Assembly: GCA_030248295.1 (NCBI GenBank)
Contig: JASANH010001463.1
Location: 1-64,000, forward strand
Direction of reading: 5' to 3'
Source: Mesodorylaimus sp. YZB2_4
Lineage: Eukaryota; Nematoda; Enoplea; Dorylaimida; Dorylaimidae
DNA: 64,000 nucleotides
Shown: piece by piece, positions 20,578 through 31,099 of the stretch
Numbering within the stretch: the first letter of the stretch is position 1
Layout of the letters: every line of letters starts with the position of its first letter
Notes under the pieces: generated by a model
What the model was told of the DNA's origin: nothing
Database searches by the model: none
What the model saw: only the letters and a program-made list of their open reading frames with translations
Translations under genes and position numbers: made by a program

Positions 20578-23500
20578 GCAAGGTTTAAGACGATTATTGT
20601 GTACTAATTGTGAAGATGCAGTTGGGCAGGACCATTGTCGTATCACACTATCCACCACACTCGGTTTTGCCAGAATGATATACGGTCCTTCCCACTTTGG
20701 TTGAAGTTTCGCTCCCATCCCTTTGGGGACTGTTTGTAACCATACTGATTGGTTGATGTTGAAAGCGTTATCACACGTCTTTTTATCATAGTCCGCTTTC
20801 TGGCGTTCCTGAGCTTCTAATAGGTTCATGCGTATGATGGACTTCATAGCTCGCAAACCAGCGGCCAGTTCATCTGCAAAGGTTTTTGTATCGGCGGGTG
20901 CTGCTGGGGTCACCGTCAGCTCACCAGGGATACGAGATACGAGGTTCTCGGCCAAACAGTATTTTATAAGGCGAATAGTTCAATGAGGACTGCACTGATG
21001 AGCGGTAGCCGAACAGGATGAATGGCAGTGCTGTGTCCCATGATTTGTCAAAGTGCTTGGTATATATCCCCAGCATCGTCGCCAGGACCTTATTGAAACG
21101 TTCTGTTAAACCGTTACTCATCGGATGATATGCGGTTGTATTCTTCTTTTTGATGTCACATAGTTTGCATACTTCTTTCACGACACTATTCAAAAATTCC
21201 GCTCCTCGGTCAGACACTAATTCATTGCAGGCTCCGTAACGACATAGCACTTCTCGGATAAAAGCAGCAGCGACTGTCTTGGCAGTCTTATTGGGTAATG
21301 GTACTGCCTCGACCCATCGAGTGAAGTAATCTGTGAAGACTACTATGTATCCGTTACGGCGCAGTGATGTTGGCAATGGTCCGAAGAGGTCCACTCCAAC
21401 GCGTTCCAATGGGCCTCCAACTGGTGGCAGTGGCTGCAATGGTGACACTTGTTTGCGAACTGGATCTTTGAATTGTGCGCACCAATGACATTGTTTCACG
21501 AAACGTTCCACATCTTGGAAATATCTGTCCCAATATTAGCGTTGTGCTACTTTATCAAATGTTTTACCAACGCCAAAATGAGCGGCAAAGGTATCGCTGT
21601 GGCATTGCTGCAAGATTTCTCCCTTCATACTATGTGGCATTACGACCTGGAAAACTGGCTCTGCACTGTTGTTCCAGCGCATCAGATGTGTCAATATTCC
21701 GTCTTTTACAAGATATCTTGGTCTTTCAAGCAAGAGTTGCCTGGCTAGCGATTCATCAGCTGGTAATATGCCCAGTTCCAAGAATTCAATTCGTGTTTTC
21801 AAAGCTGGATCGTTTCTCTGGTGCATTGCTAGTTCTGACAGCTGTGCGTGCTGTTCCTAAAACCGTATGTCCATTTGCGACACTTCTCGTTCTATTGTGA
21901 CCATAGCCATGTCAGGTACACTGGCACGCGACAAGGCATCTACGTTTGCATGTTTCTTTCCTGGCCGATACCTGATTTCGAAGTGCATACCGGCTAGGTT
22001 CGCTATCCATTTGGCGAAGCGACCGTCATGGGTCTTATTCTTGAAGATGTAAACCAATGGCAAATGGTCCGTAATGATGATAAATTTTTGGCCATAAATG
22101 TAAGGGCGGAATAGCTTGACTGCCCAATTTACTCCCAGTCCTTCTAGTTCTGTGACCGCTTCACTAGCGACTAGAGATCTGCTGGCGTATGCGATCGGGT
22201 GCTCCACGTTATTGTCGTCGGTCTGGACTAGTATGGCTCCCAAACCTTAACGGCTTGCGTCAGTGTATATCGTGAATGGTTTCTTGAAATTCGGGTATAT
22301 CAACACTGGCGCCGAGGTCAATTTCTTTTTGAGTTCTTCGAAAGCTACTTTAGCATCCTTGCCCCAAACGAACTTTACACTTTCTTTTGTCAGCTCACAT
22401 AAAGGGCGAGCGATCTTTGAAAAGTCTTGAATGAAACGCCTGTAAAATGAGCACATGCCCGAGAATCGGCGCACGGCTTTCCTGTCCTTTGGTGTTGGCA
22501 TTCCCGAAACTGCTTTTACTTTGCTATTGTCTACTTTCAGGCCGGAAGTACTCACAATGTGACCTAAGAATGGTATCTCCGTTTTTAGGAAACTACATTT
22601 TGACAATTCGCATCTAAGGTTGACTTCATGAAAACGTTCAAAAACAGCTTCCAATCTTTTCTGATGCTCCTCATAGGTATCAGCAAAAATCAAAACATCG
22701 TCAAGGTATACCAGGCATCTGTTCCACATGATACCAGACAATACTGCATTCATCAAACGCATGAAAACTGCTGGTGCGTTTGTCAGACTGAAAGGCAGTA
22801 CTTTCCATTGATAGTGACCACCTCCTGGTACCCTAAATGCAGTCTTCTCCTTATCGCCCTCTTTCAGTTTGATTTGCCAATAACCCGATATCAAATCCAA
22901 CGTGGAGAAGAATCTGGCACCTGATAATGAATCAAGGATGTCATCTATGCGTGGCAAGGGGTACTCATCCCTGATGGTAACTTGGTTGAGTTCGCGATAG
23001 TCCACGCAAAATCGATACTCGTTTGACTTTTTGCGCACTAGGCAGATGGGACTAGCCCACGGGCTGCGGGAATCCTCTATCTGACCGCCTGATTTCATTT
23101 CCGCAATCATGTTATCCACGACTTCCCTCTGTCAGGAGGGTAAGCGTCGGGGTGCTTGATGAATAAGTGGATTAGAACGCGTATTTATGGCATGCTCGAT
23201 TTCGATATTGGTTGGTCTCAAATCCAACGTACTTGTTGCAAAGATTCCTTTCTTCGCTCAGTGCGTCAGGAAATTCTTCATGTCCATCTTCTGCCTTGAT
23301 GTCAGATTCGGGTTGTCAAACCTCATAGCATTGATCTGTTGCACAGGATCTTCTTTCTTCTTTGGTTTATTCGAACAGTTGTGCAGATCAGTTGGTATTA
23401 CCTCTGCAACCTCGTCGACATGGCCTAGGACAAGGCCAGACGGAAGGCAGAGGGGATTTTGTGTGCTATTCAGAACCTGAATGGGAATACGTCCATTCTT

Positions 23501-24226
23501 GACCTTCACGACCAAATGTGCTACCAAGACTGCCATGTCGTATGAAGGCGGATCGTAATCAGCTACGAAGCAGACTTCCTGGTTGTCGTACTGGTCTGAT
23601 AAAGTCCGTCCCCATATGAATTTCTCGGTCCGTGGAGGGATAAGCACGGGTGAGTCTACTTCGATCAACTTTCTCTGTTTTTCCTGATTGGTGTTATGAA
23701 TTACATTGCACTCGTCCACAACGGAGGCATTGATGGGTATTAGCTGTGAAAAGTCGAAGGACAGTTTGCCTATCTTTGCCATTAGGTCCCTTCCTACAAT
23801 CATTGTGACAGGAAGTCCATCCAACACGTACAGTGGATGTGTTGTATCTTTTCCCATGATGGAAAGTCTGCATGTAACTAACGAGCGGGCAATCGCGGGG
23901 CTTCCGTTGATAGACTTCATTTGAGCCGTCTTGCAACTTTTCACAGTCAAGGCTGGCGTGTTAGCCACTAGGGCTTTCAACAGGGCTTCGTTTATGAAAT
24001 ATTTGCTGGCTCTTGTGTCCAACAGTGCTCTTGCCCTAATGCTACCATCTACGAATTCTACCCAGGGCACTGCAGCTGGTATAAATGAGTGTCCTATCTC
24101 TGCCCCTATGAATTCTGAGTGGAGGCATCTTTTCTTCCTCCTATGCCTGGCACGACACCACGTCCTTATCAATTTTCTTTCTCTTCCCATATTCTGGGCA
24201 TCCATCAAAAACACACGTGTTATCAA
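20566..24226 (-). pseudogene. pol: Ty3/gypsy pol: protease, RT, RNase H, integrase
   Basis: The protease region (about 24100) shows ALLDTRAS where DTG would be expected, so its catalytic loop is altered. RT (23119 down to about 22500) has CVDYRELNQVT, STLDLISGYWQI, LPFSLTNAPAVF and the active-site YLDD. RNase H starts FTIYTDAS and is cut by a TAA at about 22248, then continues with a DHLPLVY block and NVDALSRA. Integrase has CHWCAQF, GVDLFGPL, VSDRGAEF and LTERFNK, so all three acidic residues remain, but a TAA lies just before the zinc-finger cysteines near 21537 and a frame change follows at about 20950. A C-terminal region with KWEGPYIIL follows. No chromodomain is visible. Confidence 0.92.
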
Positions 24227-24610
24227 AAACTATCGAAGCATGGTCGTCAACATATTGAAAACAGGCCATATGAAAACTACTGCAAAAGCTTTTATCCCCG
24301 AAAGCACTGGTGGCCGTTTCATCACATTATATCGCCCCTCCACCACTCGGCCATGTGAGGCTACACGTTTCTGGTTTCGACGGTAGCACTTTCCTCCAAC
24401 GACTGGCGATGTGGTTTCGGTTGTGTGCTGGTCTAAAGCGACAAATGGGACCATAAGAAAAATTGAAATGATGCAGTCCCAAAACCGTGTGAAAATGCTT
24501 ACCGCATCTCCATTGCTATTCCCGGTACCACTCGTACCATCATTGTTTCCATTACTCTTCTCGGCCTGGTTGTTGCCACTTGTACCAACGTGGCCGTCTT
24601 GGCTACTGCC

Positions 24611-25877
24611 TTAAGCATTCGAATTTCCGTTCTGTTGACTCAGAACCTGATTTTCAATCAACTGAAAATCATTATATGAGACTAATTCGTGATCTGGGTT
24701 AATGACATTAAACTCGTTTGAATAAAAGTCTTCAGAAGGGAAATACTCATCTTCTTCCTCTCCCATGACTATGTTCTGAGAACTCTGAGACGATTGGTTC
24801 TCGTGCCCGTTCTGCTTACGACCCCTCTGATACTGATTACCTTGATTACGGCCATTTCCACTATTACCTCTGGGTCCTCCCCTTCGGTTAGAAACGGTGC
24901 TATCACCACGTACCTGCGAGATAGGGCTCTTGGTTGCCCAATTTATTCTTGGCGGCCAAGTAGAACCGACAGGATGCGCGTTCGTGTCCGCTGCGACCAC
25001 AATGAGTGCAAGGATTGCTCCCAGCATTGCGGTTGAACAACTCCTTGGCACGAGTTCCGTTCAAACATTGCGCCGCTAAATGACCCATGATTCCACAGTA
25101 GTGTCACCTCGAATTTGGCGACGATTGGTTGCCCGATTGTTGTCTTTCCTGATTGCCGTTCCTGCTTCCACGGCTGGCTTGGTTGTGGCTCCAACCACGT
25201 GTCGATGAGCCATTCGAGAACACGTTCGAACCATGTGTCGACTGCCCAATATCGCTTGGCGATGCATTGTGTACGATTGCTGAAGAAGTTAAAGAGAAGA
25301 TTCGTTGATTTGTCTCTGCAGTGGTGACTGCTGCTACAATCTCATTTAGCGTCTTTACTTGGTTCAGATATGCAACTTTCCAAAGCTTAAAATTACTATG
25401 GTTCTTATCAGTAACTTTCAAGCCTGCGATAAACCGTTCCTTCAAGATTACTTCCTGTGCTTCCTCGCCGACATTACTATGCGACTGCCTGACTAACGTT
25501 CTCAGATCACGCAAGTAATCGGCTACTGTTTCGCTTCCTTTTTTACATCTGTTTTGCAATTCCTGAAGTCGTATGGCGATCTGAGCAGAATTAGACAGAT
25601 TAGCGACTAGGAATGCTTTTGCTACACCGTACATATTTACTTGATTAGCATCTATGCTTCGGGAAACTCGTAATGCCCTCTCTTTCAAACATTTCTTGAG
25701 CTCAGCTAGACGTATATGATCATCGATATCATCAACTAAGCTGCTCTGGTACTCATAGTCCTCGAACCATTCGCTTATATCTTGATCAGGTTTGCCTGTC
25801 AGTGGATTATTTTCCCAAACTCGAAAGAAAGGCTGATTCTGATTTCTCAATGCCTGAACTAACGCCTCTGCTGCCAT
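24611..25877 (-). pseudogene. gag: Ty3/gypsy gag (capsid and nucleocapsid)
   Basis: The first frame from ATG 25877 reads as a gypsy capsid domain with FEDYEYQSSL, LKERALRVSR and VADYLRDLRTLV. The nucleocapsid follows after a frame change near 25100. It contains MGHLAAQC and a clear CX2CX4HX4C knuckle (CTHCGRSGHERASC). A second frame change near 24960 leads to a Gly/Arg/Asn-rich then acidic tail ending near 24611. With two frameshifts it cannot produce full Gag. Confidence 0.85.
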
Positions 25878-25934
25878 GATTGCAGATTATTGGGGAGATA
25901 ACTTGATGCAGCACTTAACTATATGATTACTGCT

Positions 25935-26115
25935 TGCTAAAGCCTGATTAGTAACCACATCGGTTACCTGGCGGAGCGCTTGATTAGCTGCTTTAGCGCT
26001 AGCTATATACGATCTGATCAGTAACCGCACCGGCTACCTGGTTAGGTACTTGATTGATATTGCTTGTACCTGATATGACCTGATCAATAACCACACCGGT
26101 TATCTGCTCTTGACT
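25935..26115. repeat. Short tandem repeat in the gypsy leader
   Basis: Three related units of about 65-70 bases each contain CTGATCAGTAACC..CACCGGTTAC-like segments with a small internal inverted repeat (GTAACC/GGTTAC). They lie between gag and the 5' LTR. Confidence 0.7.
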
Positions 26116-26200
26116 GGGGCGTGATTTCGCAATTCCAGATTCAATGATTTAGTGGTTTGTGACACTTTCTCTCCCGGCTAAGACTGGAGCGGCCCCAAAA

Positions 26201-26636
26201 TGTGGTGAAGTTTGTTTTGGTTGATGGTTCACCTGTCCAGGGGTAGGGATTGCTGACAACTACACCACACAAATTAGTGCTTACCCAAAGTACGGCGGTG
26301 ATAAGGCGTAAATCGGCGGTACGAGTTTCGGAAAGGAAGACGGGCCATCAGTGACTTTTACTTTCACAATGAAGAACGTCCGACTTGCAAGAAAATACAC
26401 GCCCTTATATACCTTCAGAAAATGCACCTAGCCTAGCCCGAAAACAGGTATGTCCGATAATTTGGATCTATGCAAAACAGGCAAATGCACAGGGCCTGGA
26501 GAAGGCGACCTGTTCTAGCAGAATAGGAAAGGATCCAAACTAAGCTCATACGCCTAGGCATTTTCAAGACAGGTTGAAAGGTCAGTCCAGGACAAGAACT
26601 AAATCACTGATATTGGTCTTGACCAGAACTGTTGCT
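26201..26636 (-). repeat. 5' LTR of the Ty3/gypsy element
   Basis: It begins TGTGGTGAAG and matches 19416-19911 apart from scattered substitutions and one missing 63-base unit. The minus-strand primer-binding-like sequence lies just to its left. Confidence 0.9.
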
Positions 26637-26640
26637 TGAT

Positions 26641-27300
26641 ATGTCTTGCCAACTTGTGTCACAGCATGGCTAGAGATTTCAATCGTGCGTCCATCCAAGC
26701 TGAATATCCAGCCAGGCCGTGTTGGTCACCAGTTCAAAAAGAAGGGGGCTAACAAATTCGAAAAGCCATACCCTTACATAGCTATCTTGCCCACAATCCG
26801 TGGACTTTCACCGTCCACCAGTCGGTAAAAGTGGCGACGGCACCAGGATCTCGCTCCTTTCACCAAGGTCTTTTTTGCCTCCGGGTTTCCACAACGAAGG
26901 ACTCGCCCCAACATTAGGCCCCTGACTGGATAGACTCAAATGGTCCAGGACCTAAGCCATGACTGGAACAGTTAAAATATCACATTTCGGAGAGGATTAG
27001 CTTAGACTGGCGACCCTCTACCCATCCTAGTTACTATCAGATACGCACATTCGAAATACACGCCAATATAAAAATGTTATCAATGATAATACTACCAATA
27101 GCCATACTCCAAGGAGGCCTACTGCTCACAAACGCTTATAAGGGAAGTCTTTTAACCACAATCACTACTGGACAACGCGAACCTTAGATAACAGGTGCGC
27201 TTCTAACACTACGACTATGATTCAACGTGAAAAGATCAGTCTCACACCAAAACAAAACATAGCATACTGATAATTAGCCAAGAGCTGGAACATTTCTTCT
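26641..27300. other. Non-coding interval
   Basis: Only short open frames without motifs. I see nothing supportable. Confidence 0.5.
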
Positions 27301-28068
27301 TCAAAACGGTCCCATACACTCAATTGTCACATCGAGCCAAACGCGAACGGGACGGACGACGACGACCACATGGACGAGGCGTCGAAACCGACACAGGTCC
27401 GTGCGCCATAGGTCCGTGTGCCGCTTTTCAATGGCGTCGACGGAAACAATGTTCAGCACCTGCTCCATTATGAATCGTTTCACGTCTCTTGCAGCTGGCG
27501 CATCCAGAAAAGCAACAAGATGAGAACAGATATTTCGATTGAGATTGAGATTCTCAGTCAGTGACTGGTGCTTCTGGCCCTTGCGGCAATTTCTGACTGT
27601 GAGTACATCATAGGGCGCCAACTTCGGCATGGGTAAGCGCTGCTGCCTGCAATTTTCAAGATGGTAGGGAGCTGGCGCAAAAATTTGTCAAACTTGGTCG
27701 CATTAAAATCATTGATGCGAATTTTCAGTTCGACGATATAGCTGCGTGCTCACTCGTTATTATCGAAAGTCAAAATCGTTGTTAAATAGTCTTGCAAAAG
27801 TCTGGAATTTTTTTCTCGCTCACGAGTTTCGCTGATGGCTAGTCGAATCGTTCACTTTTAGCCATGTAAACGCGACTTTGAGCCAGAACTGCATGATGGC
27901 ATCTTCTCCGCCGAGTTGGAATAATGTGACAGCATCCACCATCCCCAAGAGCTTTAGGCGCCTCGGAAGGTCACTAACCAACTGCGTTTGTGTGTCGCGA
28001 TTCAATTCATTGATCCTTGGAATGTTGGTAGCTGACTTCATGTCAAACAATACGGTGTTGTTTTGCAA
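27301..28068 (-). pseudogene. Unrecognised protein-coding relic, weakly F-box-like at its start
   Basis: Minus-strand frames at 28068-27820 and about 27800-27301 look coding: they keep hydrophobic patterning and join plausibly. The first carries INELNRDTQTQLVSDLPRRLK, which faintly recalls an F-box helix pattern. A middle segment reads SYIVELKIRINDFN after an in-frame TGA near 27755, then a further frame change near 27630 leads to RDVKRFIMEQVLNIVSVDAIEK. I cannot name the family. Either a broken host gene or a transposon passenger would fit. Confidence 0.3.
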
Positions 28069-28894
28069 GTACAGAACTACCAGCTGACCGAACTTTGTAC
28101 TTTAGAGACACAGAACTTTTTTCACAGAACTTTGTAAATCGGTTTACTATACGGGGTACATACAAACAAGGCTGATGACAAAAACAAGAAATGAAGCATA
28201 TTCCTAATGAGCAGTTGCAGTGCTAACGAACAGCCGATCGTTCACCCCTAAGCCTCCTTGTGCTCTCTTCTCCAACTTGTTTCCCTTGTGCCCGGCTATG
28301 TCAATTCTAACCTGACTAGGGAACATTGCCAGCCGTTAGGTCGCACTTTGGAAACCAAAACTTGTAATGTATTCCTAGGTGCAAAAGAAAGCTTTGTGCA
28401 AAATTCGAGGCGTCTGACCGATTGGTAAGTAGTGCTCAGCGTCTAAAGTGCCGAATTTCTGTGTGACCCCACCCCTCGGACTCCCGTGCAAAAATCGCAA
28501 AAAACTCAAAAATTCATTAAAAATCAGTCTTTCGACCGATTTTGATGATTCAAAATTTAAAATGGCCGCCAAAACGATCTCCTTCTCATCGCGGCGACTG
28601 CTTATAACAGCCCCGCCTGGCTTTGGTGCGCGAAACGTCACAAGAAAACCATGGATATACTATAACAGGATATGCGATTCTCTGACTGTGCGCAAGAAAC
28701 GTAGTTACGGGCGATCCAGGCTACGTGGCGGCAGACGGCTGGCAGTGTAATGCAGGATTGTTTCCAGTAATTTTGACCAAAATGTAAAGTTCACTACATC
28801 ATTCGAAAGCTGGAAAGACGAGGAATAACAGGAAAGAGGAATTATTGGGAAGAAAGATTTCTAGAAAAAGCTTTCATTTGAATTTTTTTTCAGA

Positions 28895-30290
28895 ATGTCA
28901 AGAAGAAAGCGTCTGCATGCCGACGAAGTCGATTTAGATGAATTGAACGAATCATATGCTAGACTCGATGATCACGACAGCGACATAGATGGGGATTTCT
29001 ATCTGCCAGCAGAGCCGGACGAAAACGTTTCCGATTCAGAATTTAGCTTATCAAGTGATGATGAAGCTGTACGATCATCATCGAGTGCTGATTCACCACC
29101 CCCCAGCCCAGCTCGATCGCCGTCTCCCTGCCTGGTCCAAGCAATCGATCGCCTTCTCCTGTGCCTGGTCCAAGCAATCAGCCATCATCCCCTCCTCGCA
29201 CTCCCCCATCTCTGGTGGAATCAATTGGAAATCGACCAGGTAAGAGCAATGTGCGTATGTATCTCATTCATTCAGGCATAATTTCGCTTCTAGGACTTGC
29301 TCATCGCCGCCATGTTGAGTATGACTTCGTTGAGTCGCGACTGCAACCAAAGAGAAAGGAGTATCACTACGACAAGCATGGAATGGATATGAAGTGGTCC
29401 TACAAGCCGCCGAACCACGACTTTCCCAATTTTAGACGAAACAGAAATGCGCCTGCTTTCGGATCATTCCCAACGATAGATAATTGGAGTCTGGAAGAGA
29501 AATTGGATCACGAAAAAATTTTCAGCCAGTTCATGAGCAATAAAATGATCAACGAGTGAGTTCTCTTTATTTTTGTCATTTTGTCATTTTCATATTTCTC
29601 TGTTTGAGGATTGTGAGATGCACGAACATCGAGGCACGTCGCATTATCGATCGAGCGCAACAACAAAATCCAGCGAAGGCAATCGTACCGTGGGTTGACA
29701 CTGATCAAACTGAAATCAAGGCGGTCCTTGCAATTTGGCTTCTGTCTGGCGTCAACGGCATGCAAAGTCTATCCTCGCATGAATTGTTCTCGACTGTGCC
29801 AGATCGTGGACTACGCCTTGCGCCACTGCTGATTGGCCGCAATCGGTACCAAGCAATTATGCGATTTATGAGATTTGATGAGAGAGCAAAGCGCGACGGA
29901 AAGGACGTTTTCGCGCCATTTCGAAATGTAAGTGAAAATTCTGATACCAGTCATCCATAACTAATGCTGCTTTACTTTTCAGATTTTCAATAGCTTCATT
30001 GAGAACTGCACATCCAAATTTGTTCCTGGGAAATCGTTGACGGTTGATGAGGCTATGGCCGACAGTCGGTGCCGTTGCCCATTTATAATGTATATGCCAA
30101 GCAAGGCGAGTGAGGCGAGTGATTTGGCAAGCAAATGACAAATTTTTCAACTTCGATTTTTTTTAGCCTTGCAAATATGGCATCAAAATCTGATGCCTTT
30201 GCGACGTTGATACAATGTATTTGTGCAACTGCTGATGGATTATTGGGAGAAAATGTATGTTGATAGCCTTGATAGTAAGGAATAGCTATC
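28895..30290 (+). pseudogene. piggyBac-family transposase, N-terminal half, broken
   Basis: The intact enzyme cuts and pastes at TTAA sites. The first exon from ATG 28895 has the acidic, Ser/Pro-rich leader usual in the family. A frame change near 29130 disturbs it. Exons then continue at 29294-29558, about 29618-29928 and 29983-30102, with clean donors and acceptors. Domain blocks are LAIWLLSGVNGMQSL, RYQAIMRFMRFDERAKRDGK and the first catalytic Asp in LTVDEAMADSR, followed by CRCPFIMYMPSK. The last intron (30108-30166) would begin with GC rather than GT. The next exon starts CKYGIKI and then meets TGA codons, so the rest of the catalytic core is lost. Confidence 0.8.
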
Positions 30291-30299
30291 AATCTCAAT

Positions 30300-30920
30300 T
30301 GATCGTGTCAAAGGCAGACATTTTATCCAATATCAAACATTCCTGACACGGCTGCAATTAAAAAAACTTGTAAAAAAAACACTACGGGCAACAAAACCCA
30401 GCCCAAACTTCTTTCTGAAAATTTTAACTTTCGAACCGTTGACCTGATCGAAATATCACATATGCCATCAAAAAGAGCGCGGAAAGTTACCCTAGTTTCC
30501 AACGTCTTAGCTCTTTGAGAGCAATTTTATAATGGGAGCAAAATTTTTTTACAGGCAATTAGAATATAAATTTTCTCGTCAACCGTTTGTCAAAACAAAT
30601 TTTACCACATCCTATCGAAGAGAGCGCAAAAAGTCACGTTAGGCCCCTCTCATTTCTTATTGTCATTGTCCACACTATTGGAAACTTGAACAAATCCGGA
30701 CTAAAAACCTGTAGATCCTGATTTTGGTATAGTAAACCTGGCCCCATCCGAATTTATGACAAAATGCAAAATAGAGAGTACAGCCATCAGGAGTTGGATA
30801 CTTGCTGCGACAGAATCCTCAAATAAGTGAATCCGTCAATTTTCAACTAGTAGTATGCCCACAGTCTCCCAATATTTTTGATCCATAATGGTCAAAAATT
30901 AACAAAAGACTTACACGTGG
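30300..30920. other. Non-coding interval
   Basis: AT-rich sequence without open frames of note. I see nothing supportable. Confidence 0.5.
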
Positions 30921-30929
30921 TAAGATTAC

Positions 30930-31097
30930 CCACGAAGCTTTAGGGATCGCTTTGAGGCTGGAACCCTAAACCAGCCACCCCGGAGGGCTCAGCTTTAGTG
31001 ACGCTGCTCAGTGCAAATGTGCCACGCCCACCAGGATTCGATCCCGCAAACTTCCGCTTGCGATCCTGATGTCGTACCACTGAGCTATCAGGGCCAC
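30930..31097 (-). repeat. tRNA-like retroposon (SINE candidate)
   Basis: The reverse complement of 31020-31097 begins GGCCCTGATAGCTCAGTGGTA, an excellent box A, and carries GGGATCGAATCC as box B. About 90 bases of unrelated body follow (leftward on the plus strand). The anticodon arm is poor, so this is more like a tRNA-derived SINE than a working tRNA. Confidence 0.55.
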
Positions 31098-31099
31098 GA

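Larger units (their letters stand above)
19416..26640 (-). mobile_element. Ty3/gypsy LTR retrotransposon, full structure but inactive
   Basis: Two LTRs bracket gag and pol on the minus strand in the order gag, protease, reverse transcriptase, RNase H, integrase. Immediately inside the 5' LTR the minus strand reads TTTTGGGGCCGCTCC, a plausible TGG-type primer binding site. Multiple frameshifts and stops show the copy is dead. I could not identify a clear target-site duplication or polypurine tract. Confidence 0.92.

Noticed and set aside
23187..25327. Plus-strand frames of 60-150 codons across the gypsy element
   Set aside because: They are shadows of gag and pol on the other strand.
15985..30230. 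In-frame TGA codons at places where Trp would fit (integrase, piggyBac IKI-TGA, relic at 27.75 kb), suggesting TGA might encode Trp
   Set aside because: The capsid-type gene, the four-TM gene and the membrane protein at 55.6 kb all appear to end at TGA where their coding character stops, and other broken genes here carry TAA and TAG as well. Ordinary G-to-A decay explains the pattern.
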